A stretch of DNA of 12,532 nt from assembly GCA_009602725.1 (NCBI GenBank), contig WELB01000189.1:146316-158847 (forward strand), in the 5' to 3' direction. Positions 1-8,900 of this stretch are shown here, piece after piece. This stretch comes from Spirogloea muscicola. Lineage: Eukaryota; Streptophyta; Zygnematophyceae; Spirogloeales; Spirogloeaceae. The stretch's first letter is position 1, and each line of letters starts with the position of its first letter. The position numbers were made by a program, and so were the translations under genes. A model generated the notes under the pieces. That model was not told the origin of the DNA, did no database searches, and saw only the letters and a list, made by a program, of their open reading frames with translations.

Positions 1-138
1 CTTCGCCGCCGCCGCTGCCGCCGCCGCCGCCGCCGGCCGCCGAGCCTGCGGGCGGCTCGCTGCGCCTCGGCGCCGTCGCCGGCGTCAGAGCCTCAAGCCA
101 AAGCCCATCCGCCGCCGCCGTCGCCGCCGCTGCGGCAG
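1..138. repeat. CCG/GCC triplet-rich stretch before the first visible VPS26C exon
   Basis: Almost pure GCC/CCG triplets run at about 5-37 and 109-130. The plus strand has no ATG in these bases, so the VPS26C start codon is not here. The frame of the first visible exon stays open to base 1, but it reads mostly Arg, Pro, Ala and Ser with no likeness to the VPS26C N-terminus. I read the stretch as intron, or less likely 5' UTR, ending in the acceptor AG at 137-138. A similar triplet run lies at 241-267 in the next intron. Confidence 0.6.
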
Positions 139-2895
139 GACCTCGTGGAGGGCTCTGTGGTCATCCAGTCGCCGGCAACGCCCATCGCGCACGCCGGCCT
201 GCGGGTGGTCGCCAGCGGCGCCGCCGTGGCGCAGGTACCCCCGCCGCCGCCGCCTCCGCCGCCGTCGCGTTCGGCGACGCTGGCAATGCCGGCTGCCGCT
301 GCCGTCCCGGCGTCGGCCCCCACGAGAGCGTCGCGGCTGACTCGCCGCGCGCCGCGGCTTTTCCGGCGCGCTCGGCGGCTCAGATGGCCGCGCACAGCAC
401 CAAGGCGTTCCTGGCCATGTACGCCAACGCCGCGCCCGTCCAGCTCTTGTGAGCCGCCGCGCGCCCCGATCCCCCATATCGCGGGCTCAGGGTTTTAAAG
501 TCTAGGGTTTCGGCTTTAGATTCAAGGGTCCACTGCCGACGCGAGCTGCAGCGAGCCCGGGAGACGAGCTGCGGCGGCGCTTCATAATCCACCGCCGTCT
601 CGTACGGCGCGGCTGTCGGGGTTTAGGGTTTAGGTCAAGTTTAGGGTTTAGGAGCGCAGCCGCATGCGTGGTCGTTCGGAGCAACGAGGCCTCGCACCGC
701 AATCCAGTGCAAGCCAGCCAGCGGTGGCTGAGCCTCCCTGCCTGCAGAAGCTGAACGCGGCCAGACCATCGCCGGAGATGGATGCACTAGAATCAAGAGG
801 GTCATGGAAAAGACCTTGGGGTTTCGGTTGACCGCTTGCTTGTGACGCGCGGCCGCCAGCCCTGATTGCGCTGCAGCCAGAGGACTGTGGAGCTCGAGCG
901 GCCGGGTAGCATCCCCCGTGGCACCAGCGAGGTCAGCCACACCATTGCCGCCGCTGCTGGCGCTGCCCAGTGGCTGTCATGGCAGATGCCATGCCCCTCC
1001 TGCTGCTCGCCACGTTGCTCCAGTCCCAGTCCTACCGCTGTGGCGGCGGGCTTCGAGTCGCTTGACGAGCTTGTGGCTCTCCTGCCTCGCTACCGTTGCA
1101 CGCAGATTGGGTTTTCCTTCAGGCTGGAGCAGCAGCCCGGCGAGTCAGGGCTGCCGCTTCTCGAGACATACCATGGGGCGTACATCAACATCCAGGTCTG
1201 AAGGGCCTCTGACCTTTCCTCTCGGTAGCGGACTTGCTTGAACCCTTGGTACTTCTTTAATGCTTGGACGATCATTGGAAAGTGACCATGGACTTGCCCG
1301 CTTGCAGTACCTGCTGTCGGTGGAGCTGCCGCGAGGCTTGCTGCAGAAGGCGATCAAGGCCACGGCGGAGTTCATTGTTGAGGGCAAGCCAGGTATGCCG
1401 GCAATTCACTGGATCATAACCGGCACCGAGCTGTGCAATGCGAGCCACCTGCAGGGGCGTCGATGTGCCGCCGTGAGCTCCTGAATCGAAATGACATGCT
1501 TCGCAGTTGCTGGATTTCTTTCTTTGGTGGCACAGGCGTGCAAAGGCCCCCAAGCAACAGCGTCAACTTTGCGCTCACAGCCGACACGCAAAAGCACGCC
1601 ATTGGCTCTGCACTGCGAGCGGGTTTGCCCGCCAAATGTCGCCTTCATTACCTGTTACCAACCTCAACCTCAACCCACTGTGCTGTGATCGTGCGCTCAG
1701 TCTTCAGGGCAAGGGCTTCATACATTTAGCAACTCACCCTGCTTGCAGTAAAGCAGGTCCTAAAGCTTCAATATATTTTGGTCAGGAGGCTTCCGCATAT
1801 CGGGCGCCCTGGCCACAACCTGCAGTCTCTCTGAGCCGCTGGTTGGCAGCCTGACTGTGGAGCAGTCAGCGCTGGCCATCAAGTCCCTCGAGGTGCAGCT
1901 GCTGAGGATCGAGTCTGTTGCTGCCGGTGGCCAGATGGTGAAGGAGGTCACAGAAGTACAATGCACGCAGGTGCACAGCCCACTTTGATCGTCACATGTG
2001 CACAAAGATTTCGTAATGTTTTTGAAATTTTGGAGTGCACAGGCCTGTGCTAGCTCTCCCAGTATTACTCTGTGTTTGCTCTTCAAGAATCTGAAGGGGT
2101 AGTCTGCAGGCTCGCTGTCTTCAGTCGACTCCTCTGATTGATCTCAGCCACACTGGCAGACCAACAGCTGACCTGGGCTTTGGAGAGACGGGTCTGTCAC
2201 ACGGGTCTGTTACATGTGTGGTGCAGATTGCAGACGGCGATGTCCCTCGAGGATTGAAGCTGCCTATCTATATCATCCTCCCGCGGCTCTTCACCTGCCC
2301 CACCATCTCAGCTGGGTATAGCTGCAGATTTCATTCAATGGCCTTCAAGAATGTTGCTTGTGTACCTGGCTGCATAGGTTCCTATGGAACACAGCAGTAG
2401 CAGTGTGCCTGGTTCCTCGTGACGGGCGTGCTCTATTGCAGCTGAGCAGCTCCTTTGTGCTGGAGTTTGAGGCGAACGTGGTGGTGCGCTTTGATGAGGG
2501 GCAATTGAGGCCGTCGCAGTCCTACGACCTCCATCCCGACAATGACTTGGTAAGCCCCTCAGCTCCTCGCAATGCCAGCTGCTTGTGTCACTTGTTTCTG
2601 GTCGCCAAGTCTTTGTGTCCATCCGGATACTGTTGCATTTGGCTCCTGGGAGCTGTCCGTGTCGGTATATGTGCATGACATATACACGTACTTATTGCCT
2701 CAGAAGCACTCAATTTGTATGCTCATCGGAGACTTTGCAGCGCTCCTGCAATGCTGCGAGTCACAGTGGTAGCTTGTGCTTTGCACTCCCTTGCCACAGA
2801 TTTGTGAACCTGGCCGCTCATGTTGTTGACTGCCGTTCGTGCAATTCCTCCAGATTGCCACTGAGACTCTGCCCCTGCGGTTGGTGCGAGCATGA
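139..2895 (+). CDS. VPS26C: VPS26C / DSCR3, retriever complex arrestin-like subunit (5' partial, 10 exons)
   Basis: VPS26C pairs with VPS35L and VPS29 in the retriever complex, which returns membrane cargo from endosomes to the cell surface. Exons: 139-234, 384-448, 883-931, 1106-1195, 1308-1392, 1536-1622, 1786-1970, 2227-2315, 2450-2549, 2854-2895 (TGA 2893-2895). They join in frame into 295 visible residues. About 20 N-terminal residues are missing, because the first exon lies left of the window. Family landmarks: VEGSVVIQSP in exon 1, ETYHGAYINIQ at the exon 4 end, PRGLLQKAIKATAEFIVEG in exon 5, GGFRISGALATTCSL in exon 7, and IADGDVPRGLKLPIY followed by PRLFTCPT in exon 8. The ending ETLPLRLVRA parallels the known C-terminus. 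The IADGDV...RLFTCPT block is typical of VPS26C and not of the retromer subunits VPS26A/B. The exon 1 start is the least certain boundary, and exon 9 may start at 2447. Confidence 0.94.
235..383 (+). other. VPS26C intron 1 with CCG run
   Basis: This 149-base GT-AG intron separates the residues AVAQ from MAAHSTKAFLAMYANAAP. Near its 5' end (241-267) is a CCG/CCT run that would read as nine prolines if the intron were retained. The length is not a multiple of three, so retention would shift the frame of the rest of the protein. Confidence 0.75.
618..652 (+). repeat. Interstitial telomere-like TTTAGGG repeats in VPS26C intron 2
   Basis: Intron 2 runs from 449 to 882. It carries two blocks of nearly two TTTAGGG units each, at 622-634 and 640-652, split by five bases. 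Related GGGTTT fragments occur at about 490-512 and 815-826 in the same intron. TTTAGGG is the telomere unit of most land plants and of Chlorella-type algae. The blocks are short and sit inside a gene, so this is not a chromosome end. They may be an insertion left by break repair, or telo-box-like binding sites (AAACCCTAA on the minus strand). Confidence 0.8.
2188..2213 (+). repeat. Tandem 13-base duplication in VPS26C intron 7
   Basis: ACGGGTCTGTCAC at 2188-2200 is followed directly by ACGGGTCTGTTAC at 2201-2213, with one base different. The pair ends 13 bases before the acceptor AG (2225-2226) of exon 8, where the branch point and polypyrimidine tract would lie. It is probably a replication-slippage duplication. 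Confidence 0.85.
2446..2449 (+). promoter_or_regulatory. Tandem splice acceptors of VPS26C exon 9
   Basis: The intron 8 end holds AG dinucleotides at 2440-2441, 2445-2446 and 2448-2449. The last two are three bases apart (NAGNAG type). Both keep the frame with the two bases carried over from exon 8, giving AG-SF or AG-SSF before VLEFEANVV. The AG at 2441 breaks the frame. I used 2450 as the exon start because it best matches the spacing expected in plant homologues. Confidence 0.6.
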
Positions 2896-3233
2896 CGTGC
2901 TCCAATTGGTCGAAGACTGACTGCTACACAATCCAGGCTATGTGCAAGGTGGCACAAGGTCTTGCCAACACTCCGTGACTGTACGTGGAGTCCAACTAGC
3001 GTATATACACTGCGAGATCGTTGAATTTGAGCTCTGAGGATGGAAAAGAGAGAATAACTCTTTCAGTAGAGGGCAATGGCCGTGTTGGCCAGCCCAGAAC
3101 AAAGTGGAAGGCCTCAAAGCTTGGTCTATAAATTGTGCAGATTGCATAGGAATGGCTTGGTGAATGGCTCGGTGAATGTACAGCCCCCAATTTCACTCTT
3201 TGTAAGATACAGAAATGTACACTAAGTATGGGC
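2896..3233. other. Convergent 3' regions of VPS26C and VMA12
   Basis: These 338 bases lie between the VPS26C stop (2893-2895, plus) and the VMA12 stop (3234-3236, minus). They hold no coding sequence that I can support. A TGTAA on the plus strand at 3201-3205 is a good candidate for the VPS26C polyadenylation signal, giving a 3' UTR of about 320 bases. No TGTAA is found on the minus strand here, so the VMA12 3' UTR either uses a variant signal or extends leftward over the VPS26C transcript. Confidence 0.6.
3201..3205 (+). terminator. Putative TGTAA polyadenylation signal for VPS26C
   Basis: TGTAA is the usual polyadenylation signal of chlorophyte nuclear genes. This copy lies 306 bases past the VPS26C stop codon, on the same strand, and 29 bases before the end of the oppositely oriented VMA12 coding region. 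The motif is short and can occur by chance. Confidence 0.45.
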
Positions 3234-4767
3234 TTAGTCCCGCTTCTTGTTGGCAGCACTCTTGCTAGTCCTGGAGGGCAAGCTGTGCATGGCCTCCCCT
3301 CCCTGCCCGCCGCCTGCTCCAGCTGGCGAGCCATCATGGCGCGCCTCACTGGTGGCCCCTTGACGAGTCGTGCTCAACTGCCTCTGTTTCCTGCTCTGCC
3401 TCTCCTCGGCTCTCGACACCCGGATCATGTACAAGACAGTCTCCAGGAGCATGCCGGCCACAAGGCCAAGTGTCCCGCCTGCCGTATGCTGCGGTCATGT
3501 GGAAAAGAAAGGCTGAGATCTGTGCATGCCATGCTCGGATCGGCTCATATTGACACGAGCGGTGTCAAGATGTACTGTAGAGCTGCAGCTGCTACACAAT
3601 CAACAACCACTAGCAATTGACAGTAGCAGAATGTCTTTCAGGAGAGAGGTGCAAGGCTAGGCGGAGCTGTGCACCAGCACAACGTCCCGGGAGATGGCCT
3701 TGAGCAGCGTCCAGCCCGACATGAAGCCTGTGAACATGGTGAGGATGACGTGCAGGCCTGCCAATGGGGCAGTCCAGGAGGTTCATGGTTTAGGGCTACC
3801 ATTTGAGGGTGCACACTGAAAGAGAAGGAAGGCAATACAAGTTGTGGGGTTTGATGATCTAGCATTTGAAAAATTCAAGAGATCTGAGACTACAGAATGT
3901 CAAAACTGTGAATGAGAGGACTTGCGTTATGGTTCGCGTTATGTGATCTGTCATTGCAAGGCAGTCCTGTACATCATGCGGCTGAAGAGCCAAGCGGAGG
4001 CTCGCGAGGCAGCCTCATTGAGAAGCTCGAGGAGGTCATGCTGCACAGTCCTTGAGTTGCTTGGTCGGCTCACCGAAGCCCAGCTGATCACGGTATGAGG
4101 AGACGTACTCGCGGCCCTGCTCGGCAACCGCCCGCCTAGAGACGTCGTGCACGAGCTCATCATACGCCCGCCGGTCTGCGGCATCCTGCAGCTCGGCGAG
4201 CCGGGCCTGGAGCTCCGGGCTCTGCGAGCACCACACCAGGGGCGCACTGCCGTTGCCTTTCGAGCACTTAAGCCGAAGCAAGGTCCACATTGCAGGAAGA
4301 GCCTTCGAAACATAAGCCCCAGATGATGACATGCAATGACTTGAGTACACACAGAAAGCTACACACAGAATCCTACGCACAGAAAGCTGCGGTCTTGCGG
4401 ACATGCACACCTTCTCGTGGAGGCGGGGGCTGTCGAGCAGGATGTCGCTGCCGGCAGTCGCCCGATGCAACCACGCGGTGCCGGCGGAGCCGCCCTCGAG
4501 CTGATGCGCGCGCAGGCGCTGCGCGAGGCGCCGCAGGAGGGCGTAGGGTGCCGGCGCTCCGTCGGGCTGCGCCGCTAGAGCCGCCGCGGCCTCGCCGTCG
4601 CCTGGCGGCAGGTCGCAGAGCTCGCACGCGTCCCGCAGCAGCGCTCGCAGGCCGGCTGTCAGCGCCAGGCGCAGGCCGCCGCTGTGGTTGTGGGCTCCCA
4701 CAGAACTGCTGCAGCCGACGGCTCCCTCATGGCCGCCGTCGCTGGCAGGGACCTCGCGGACGTCCAT
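3234..4767 (-). CDS. VMA12: VMA12 / TMEM199-type V-ATPase assembly factor (complete, 4 exons)
   Basis: Vma12-family proteins act in the ER membrane, where they help build the Vo sector of the vacuolar H+-ATPase. Exons in transcript order: 4767-4411, 4266-4074, 3757-3675, 3488-3234 (TAA). They join in frame into 295 residues. The ATG at 4765-4767 has a good context (GCTGCCATGG) and an in-frame stop lies 24 bases upstream. Visible features: CELCDLPP in the N-terminal part; the family block SPELQARLAELQDA with YDELVHDVSRR; then SSYRDQLGFGLHVILTMFTG leading into helix 1 (about residues 184-205). Helix 2 is about 213-234 (AGGTLGLVAGMLLETVLYM). The long basic tail ends in KKRD. The block from YDELV through LTMFTG is close to plant VMA12. 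Uncertain points are the exon 3 donor (3675, or 3 or 6 codon-preserving bases earlier) and the exon 2 acceptor. Confidence 0.9.
3758..4073 (-). other. VMA12 intron 2 (316 bases)
   Basis: This is the longest VMA12 intron. It splits the glycine codon of QLGFG/LHVIL, with donor GT at 4073-4072 and acceptor AG at 3759-3758. It holds one TTTAGGG match at about 3787-3793 on the plus strand. I see nothing else in it. Confidence 0.75.
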
Positions 4768-4967
4768 GGCAGCAGGACAGGACGCCTGCTAGCGGCTTCT
4801 GGATTGCGGCCGCAACGAAGCCGGCAACTGGGCGCCCACAATCCCGGCTCGGCTGCAGTAAGAAGACGGCCCACCGCCGCGTCGACGTCGGCAGCAGGTC
4901 AGCAGGTCGAGCACAGTAGTCTCAGTGAGCCCTCAGTGCTCCACCTGCCTTCCAGGATCAGGCCGCC

Positions 4968-5384
4968 ATGGCTGCCGCTCCCAGCCTCGTGTCGGAATTC
5001 GGCATGCCCAGCTGTGTGTGCATCCACAGGCGATCTCTTGTCTGGGAGGTGCGGTCGCAGTTTTGCCAGTCGTGGTGGATGCCAAGTGCAGGACATGACA
5101 TAGTCCTGCAGCCAAGGGAGCTCGAGAGATGGCAGCTGCGCTTCTCTGACATGCAGGCTGAACATTGGTGGGTGCTTGCTCTTCTCCTGTCATGTCACAG
5201 GAGAAGAAGGTGCTCGCCCATTGAGAAGAGGGGCTGGCAAAGCCAACCCAAAATGAATGGACAAAGTTCAAAGCCAAAGAAAGAAGTGCCGAAAAAGGAC
5301 TACACTACAAAGTGCAAGACGATGCAGAGGGAGATGCAGATGGCTGCTCAGTATCCACGTGTGAGCAACAGCAGATCAGAGTAA
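4968..5384 (+). CDS. Doubtful open reading frame, 138 residues, no recognised family
   Basis: The ORF starts with an ATG in a strong context (GCCGCCATGG) 201 bases from the divergent VMA12 start, and ends at TAA 5382-5384. The product has no domain I recognise. Its first half contains HDIVLQPRELERWQLRFSD, and its last 45 residues are rich in Lys, Gln and Met. Possible splice signals inside would change the product, for example a donor at 5049, acceptors at 5111 and 5200, and a donor at 5168. Antisense and intronic ORFs of similar length occur by chance in this window, so length is no proof. It could be a lineage-specific gene, part of a spliced transcript sharing a promoter with VMA12, or noise. 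Confidence 0.22.
   Translation: MAAAPSLVSEFGMPSCVCIHRRSLVWEVRSQFCQSWWMPSAGHDIVLQPRELERWQLRFSDMQAEHWWVLALLLSCHRRRRCSPIEKRGWQSQPKMNGQSSKPKKEVPKKDYTTKCKTMQREMQMAAQYPRVSNSRSE
5180..5207. repeat. Perfect 11-base inverted repeat with 6-base loop
   Basis: TCTTCTCCTGT (5180-5190) and ACAGGAGAAGA (5197-5207) are exact reverse complements around the loop CATGTC. It lies in the spacer between VMA12 and RPOT, inside the doubtful plus-strand ORF. It would form a stable RNA hairpin on either strand. Nothing around it suggests a mobile element, and its role is unknown. Confidence 0.85.
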
Positions 5385-5921
5385 CTCGGAGCAGGAGAAG
5401 TGGCACAGGGCGTTGACTGCCTTACCATACCGAAAGGGCAGAATGGCATATAAGAGACTGAAGTGTCAGGCCTACGAAGCAAGCACTCGCTTTACATCAT
5501 AGGCCTCGCCCCGCCGGACCACACAGTACCAGAGGCACAGATTATCCGGCCTGCTCAACAGGGGACATTGAGCACCTAATGACCACTCGATTCGCTGTGT
5601 GCTTTAACGCTACTCTGGCCCCTTTGAACTTTGCCAATCCTTATTCCTGGGCTGGTCAATAACAGCCTTTCCTCTAATGGCAGAATCTTTCTTTCTATTT
5701 CAAGCACAGCTGCCTCAATTTCAAGCACTGCCTCATTCAGCAAGTCCATCAAGTACATTGCTGAGAGATGGAGCATTTCTAGGGGCGATTCTCATGCAGT
5801 GAGCACGATAAAAGGGGTGCTCACCACTCTGTGCCCAACGTCCATACAGATTTGCTTATGCGACTATTATGTCAACTAGAAGGGACGCTACCCCTTGACT
5901 ACGTCTCAGATAATCACGGGC
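5385..5921. other. Intergenic stretch, probably mostly the RPOT 3' UTR
   Basis: There is no coding sequence that I can support here. The base composition is more AT-rich than the exons on either side. On the minus strand a TGTAA at 5496-5492 lies about 426 bases past the RPOT stop and could be its polyadenylation signal. A TATA-like string (CATATAAGAG) occurs at about 5448-5457 on the plus strand, with no recognisable gene downstream of it. Confidence 0.5.
5492..5496 (-). terminator. Putative TGTAA polyadenylation signal for RPOT
   Basis: Read on the minus strand this is TGTAA, and I found no other copy between it and the RPOT stop at 5922-5924. It implies a 3' UTR of roughly 440 bases, an ordinary length for a green algal transcript. 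This is motif evidence only. Confidence 0.4.
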
Positions 5922-8900
5922 CTAGTTAAAGAAGTATGTGGCACTGAGGACTTGGTTCAAGTCGTAGTCTCCTCTAGCGGGCAACGGCGGGAAATCCACA
6001 TTCGGATACCTCTCCTTGAAGCCTGCCAGGAGCTGCACAAACAAACACAGGACCACGAGAAGCTTCAGCTGGTAACACGTGCTTGGAGACTGCGCATACT
6101 CAGACATTATTTCGCCTGCTGCGCACATGAGGATCCCATGAACATGGATGTGAATGGATACGTCACACCCCATAACAACCAAGACTATCCAAAGCAGCAG
6201 CCAAATCTACAAGCCGACAACATGCTGGGCTGACTTACATCTTCTAGTATAGGCCTGCTGTAAAGCTTGACGAACTGCTCGCGCAGTATGTCTCGCATAG
6301 CGTCAACCTCTCCAGGGTGAGTCCAGTAGGAGTCATGCACTCCTGCAGGGGCGGCAATTGAAATTTAAGCAAAATATGCCTGCCTCAGCTGAAGAAACGA
6401 CCCTTAAATTGCAGCTGCCCTCTACTTAGAAAGAAGATTAGTCCTTCAAAATTGATGTAGTCAAACTGGGTCATTGACTATTACACGGATGTTCACCAGC
6501 AAATGTCAGGCCAGCCTCTCGGCACGCGATAGCCGTCATCATCATGTGGCAGCTGTCCATGGAGTGCACGAAGTTGGGTGGAAAAGCAGTCTTCTGCCTC
6601 CGCGCCATGACCTGGCAGCAAATTACAAATGCGCAGTCGCCTGACGCTGAGCTGACTGAAACTCTGAATGAGAGCGCTACCCGAGAGCAGATATCAGGTA
6701 GAGCAACACATATCCAACTGCTATGACATGAGTGGCTTACAGGTCTGTCATTGCTGTTGACGACGTTCAAAGTCTGCAATGCCGTCTTAATCTGGGCAAC
6801 AAAAAGTTGCATGTCAGCTTCACCACAAGTCAAGATATCTATTGTGGCGGCTTTCTAGAACAAGTCTTGCCAATAGCTAAACCACCAGTGGCGTATCTCA
6901 CACAGTGCCACCCAAAGAGACATCAAGCTCGTTGCCACTTAAATGCTAGCTTTTGAAACTGTTCAAATTGCTGACATTAGTGTGCTGATGGATGAAACAA
7001 AGGAGACAGACACTCTTGCGTGCCAGATATGTGAGCTCTCAAGACCTGCTTAGAACCTGCCCTCCGGTAAGGTTGCACGACAGGGAGCCCAAGGGGAGTC
7101 TCCCACTCCACTGTCGACTGCTGACTTGATCCTGTAATCAGCTGCATCAGCAAGAACGGGTCAGCCAGAGAAGCTGATCAGTGCGTGGTCAAGGTGATGT
7201 GAAAGTGCTGAATGGACAGGGCAAGCAGGCCTGCCAGTGTCGGCACTCTGCATGGCTGCAGTGTCAAATGCAATGATGAGGCAGTCCACTTGCTAAATGA
7301 CCGGACGCACCTGTGCACAATCACCAAGCCACTTCATGATGGCTCGAGCAGACGTGAACATCTCAGACAGGGCATCAAGGGTAGTCTTCAGCCACAAAGT
7401 ACAGCCCAAGGGGTCCTCTCAGTATAAGTCACATGACAAGAATACCCACAAGGCGTGGTGCAGCATCAAGTCTCAGGACTTAGGTTTCTCCCTACCAAAC
7501 CTTATCATATCACAACAGTGAACCAGCTCATACTCGTCAAGGGTGTAAAGAGGCAGTCATCCTGACAAGCGATCAAGGCTTACGACCTTGGCTGTGTAGC
7601 TCGCGACGCAGAAGATGTCAGCATCATTTGTGAGCACGCCTTTCTCTTTGAGCCTGCTAGATATCTGGTTCCGCGCTCCCAGATATGTTACTCCATATAC
7701 AGAGGTCATGACTGTCTGCTTGACAAGCTTCCGGTCAACCTGCATATACAGGAATGGCCGCACTTAACGGAAAGCTTACCAAAGCAGTGCCAATCTACGA
7801 GTGAGCCTGGCAATACTTTGCACTTAAAAACATGGTAGTAGATATAAGGCCCAGGCAAACTGTCCACAAAAGGCAACCACCAACATTAGCATCTGGTAGC
7901 AGACATATTGAGGAAGCAGCGGGGCATATGAAGCAGGTGACTGCTCACCTGGCCCTGCAGCAACCGTGCTGGACTACCAAGTGGACCTTCAGCTTCCGCC
8001 TTCTTCTCCACAATAGAATTCACTCTGGTGTCATTGAAGACAACAGCTGACTGCGTGAGCAATGGAAGGTCTGCTCAAACAATGTGAACCTGTTGTCTCA
8101 GCTACTTCGTAATGGTCAGGCAAGCCAAGCGAGACGCATCATTGGTTCCTGAGAATGAGTAAGTGGCGTAATACCCTTGTGCAATCCCTGTATAAACATC
8201 TGCAGGCCGTGGTTGTGTGACCATGTTCACTTGCTCCGCACCCAACTGCCACAGCAGGCCAGGCGGTCAGCCAAGCAATAACTCAGATGGGACTGAAGCA
8301 ATTGTGAGTGACCATGCACCAGATTTGAACATTGCTCACTCATACCTGATCTCTGCCCAATGCAGCATAGTGCTGAAGACCGTTGCACGAACCATCCTGT
8401 AAATGCAGCCAAGTACTTAGTACTCCTGGCAAAGATGTGAGCTTTATAGACAGGAGACTGTCACACAGAGGGGACAACATGACAACTCATGGTGCACAGC
8501 AACAGATACCAAAGAATGCCACTATCTTCGACAGAAATAGCAGTCATCTCACACTGGCACTGCTGGTACAGTGGTGCCACAGGAGTGAGGTATCAGGCAG
8601 AATTCAGGCATGCAATGATGAGCATGGGCCGCAGCATTTACAAGGATACTGGATGGCACCTGGTGCACAGGAAGGCGACATATATACTGCTCAGGAGTGG
8701 CTGTGCTTAGCGCATCACGGATGGTCATGCAGGCTGCAAGGCACTGGAATGGGTCCTCTGCCTTTGTCCAAAATCGACTTCCATCAAGAGGGTGACAAGC
8801 GGAATCGAATATTGAGTCCATGTTGTCATCAACAAACTGGACTCGTTCATCAAATGACCCCTTGTCAATACCTCCCCCTGCATGAATTGTGAGGTAGCAG

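Noticed and set aside
85-477. Minus-strand ORFs of 100-130 codons at the left end
   Set aside because: They are Arg/Gly-rich translations of CCG triplet runs and antisense to VPS26C exons 1 and 2.
139-2895. Retromer VPS26A/B as identity of the first gene
   Set aside because: The IADGDVPRGLKLPIY and PRLFTCPT blocks and the short LPLRLVRA ending are those of VPS26C, not of the retromer paralogues.
4290-4919. 209-codon plus-strand ORF
   Set aside because: It is antisense to VMA12 exon 1. It is Arg/Ala-rich with no recognisable motif, as expected from GC-rich complementary sequence.
5448-5457. TATA-like CATATAAGAG on the plus strand
   Set aside because: No gene start follows it; the region downstream is the RPOT 3' UTR and antisense RPOT exons.
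5895-6233. 112-codon plus-strand ORF
   Set aside because: It overlaps the last RPOT exon in antisense, and the minus-strand reading ends in the conserved YFFN.
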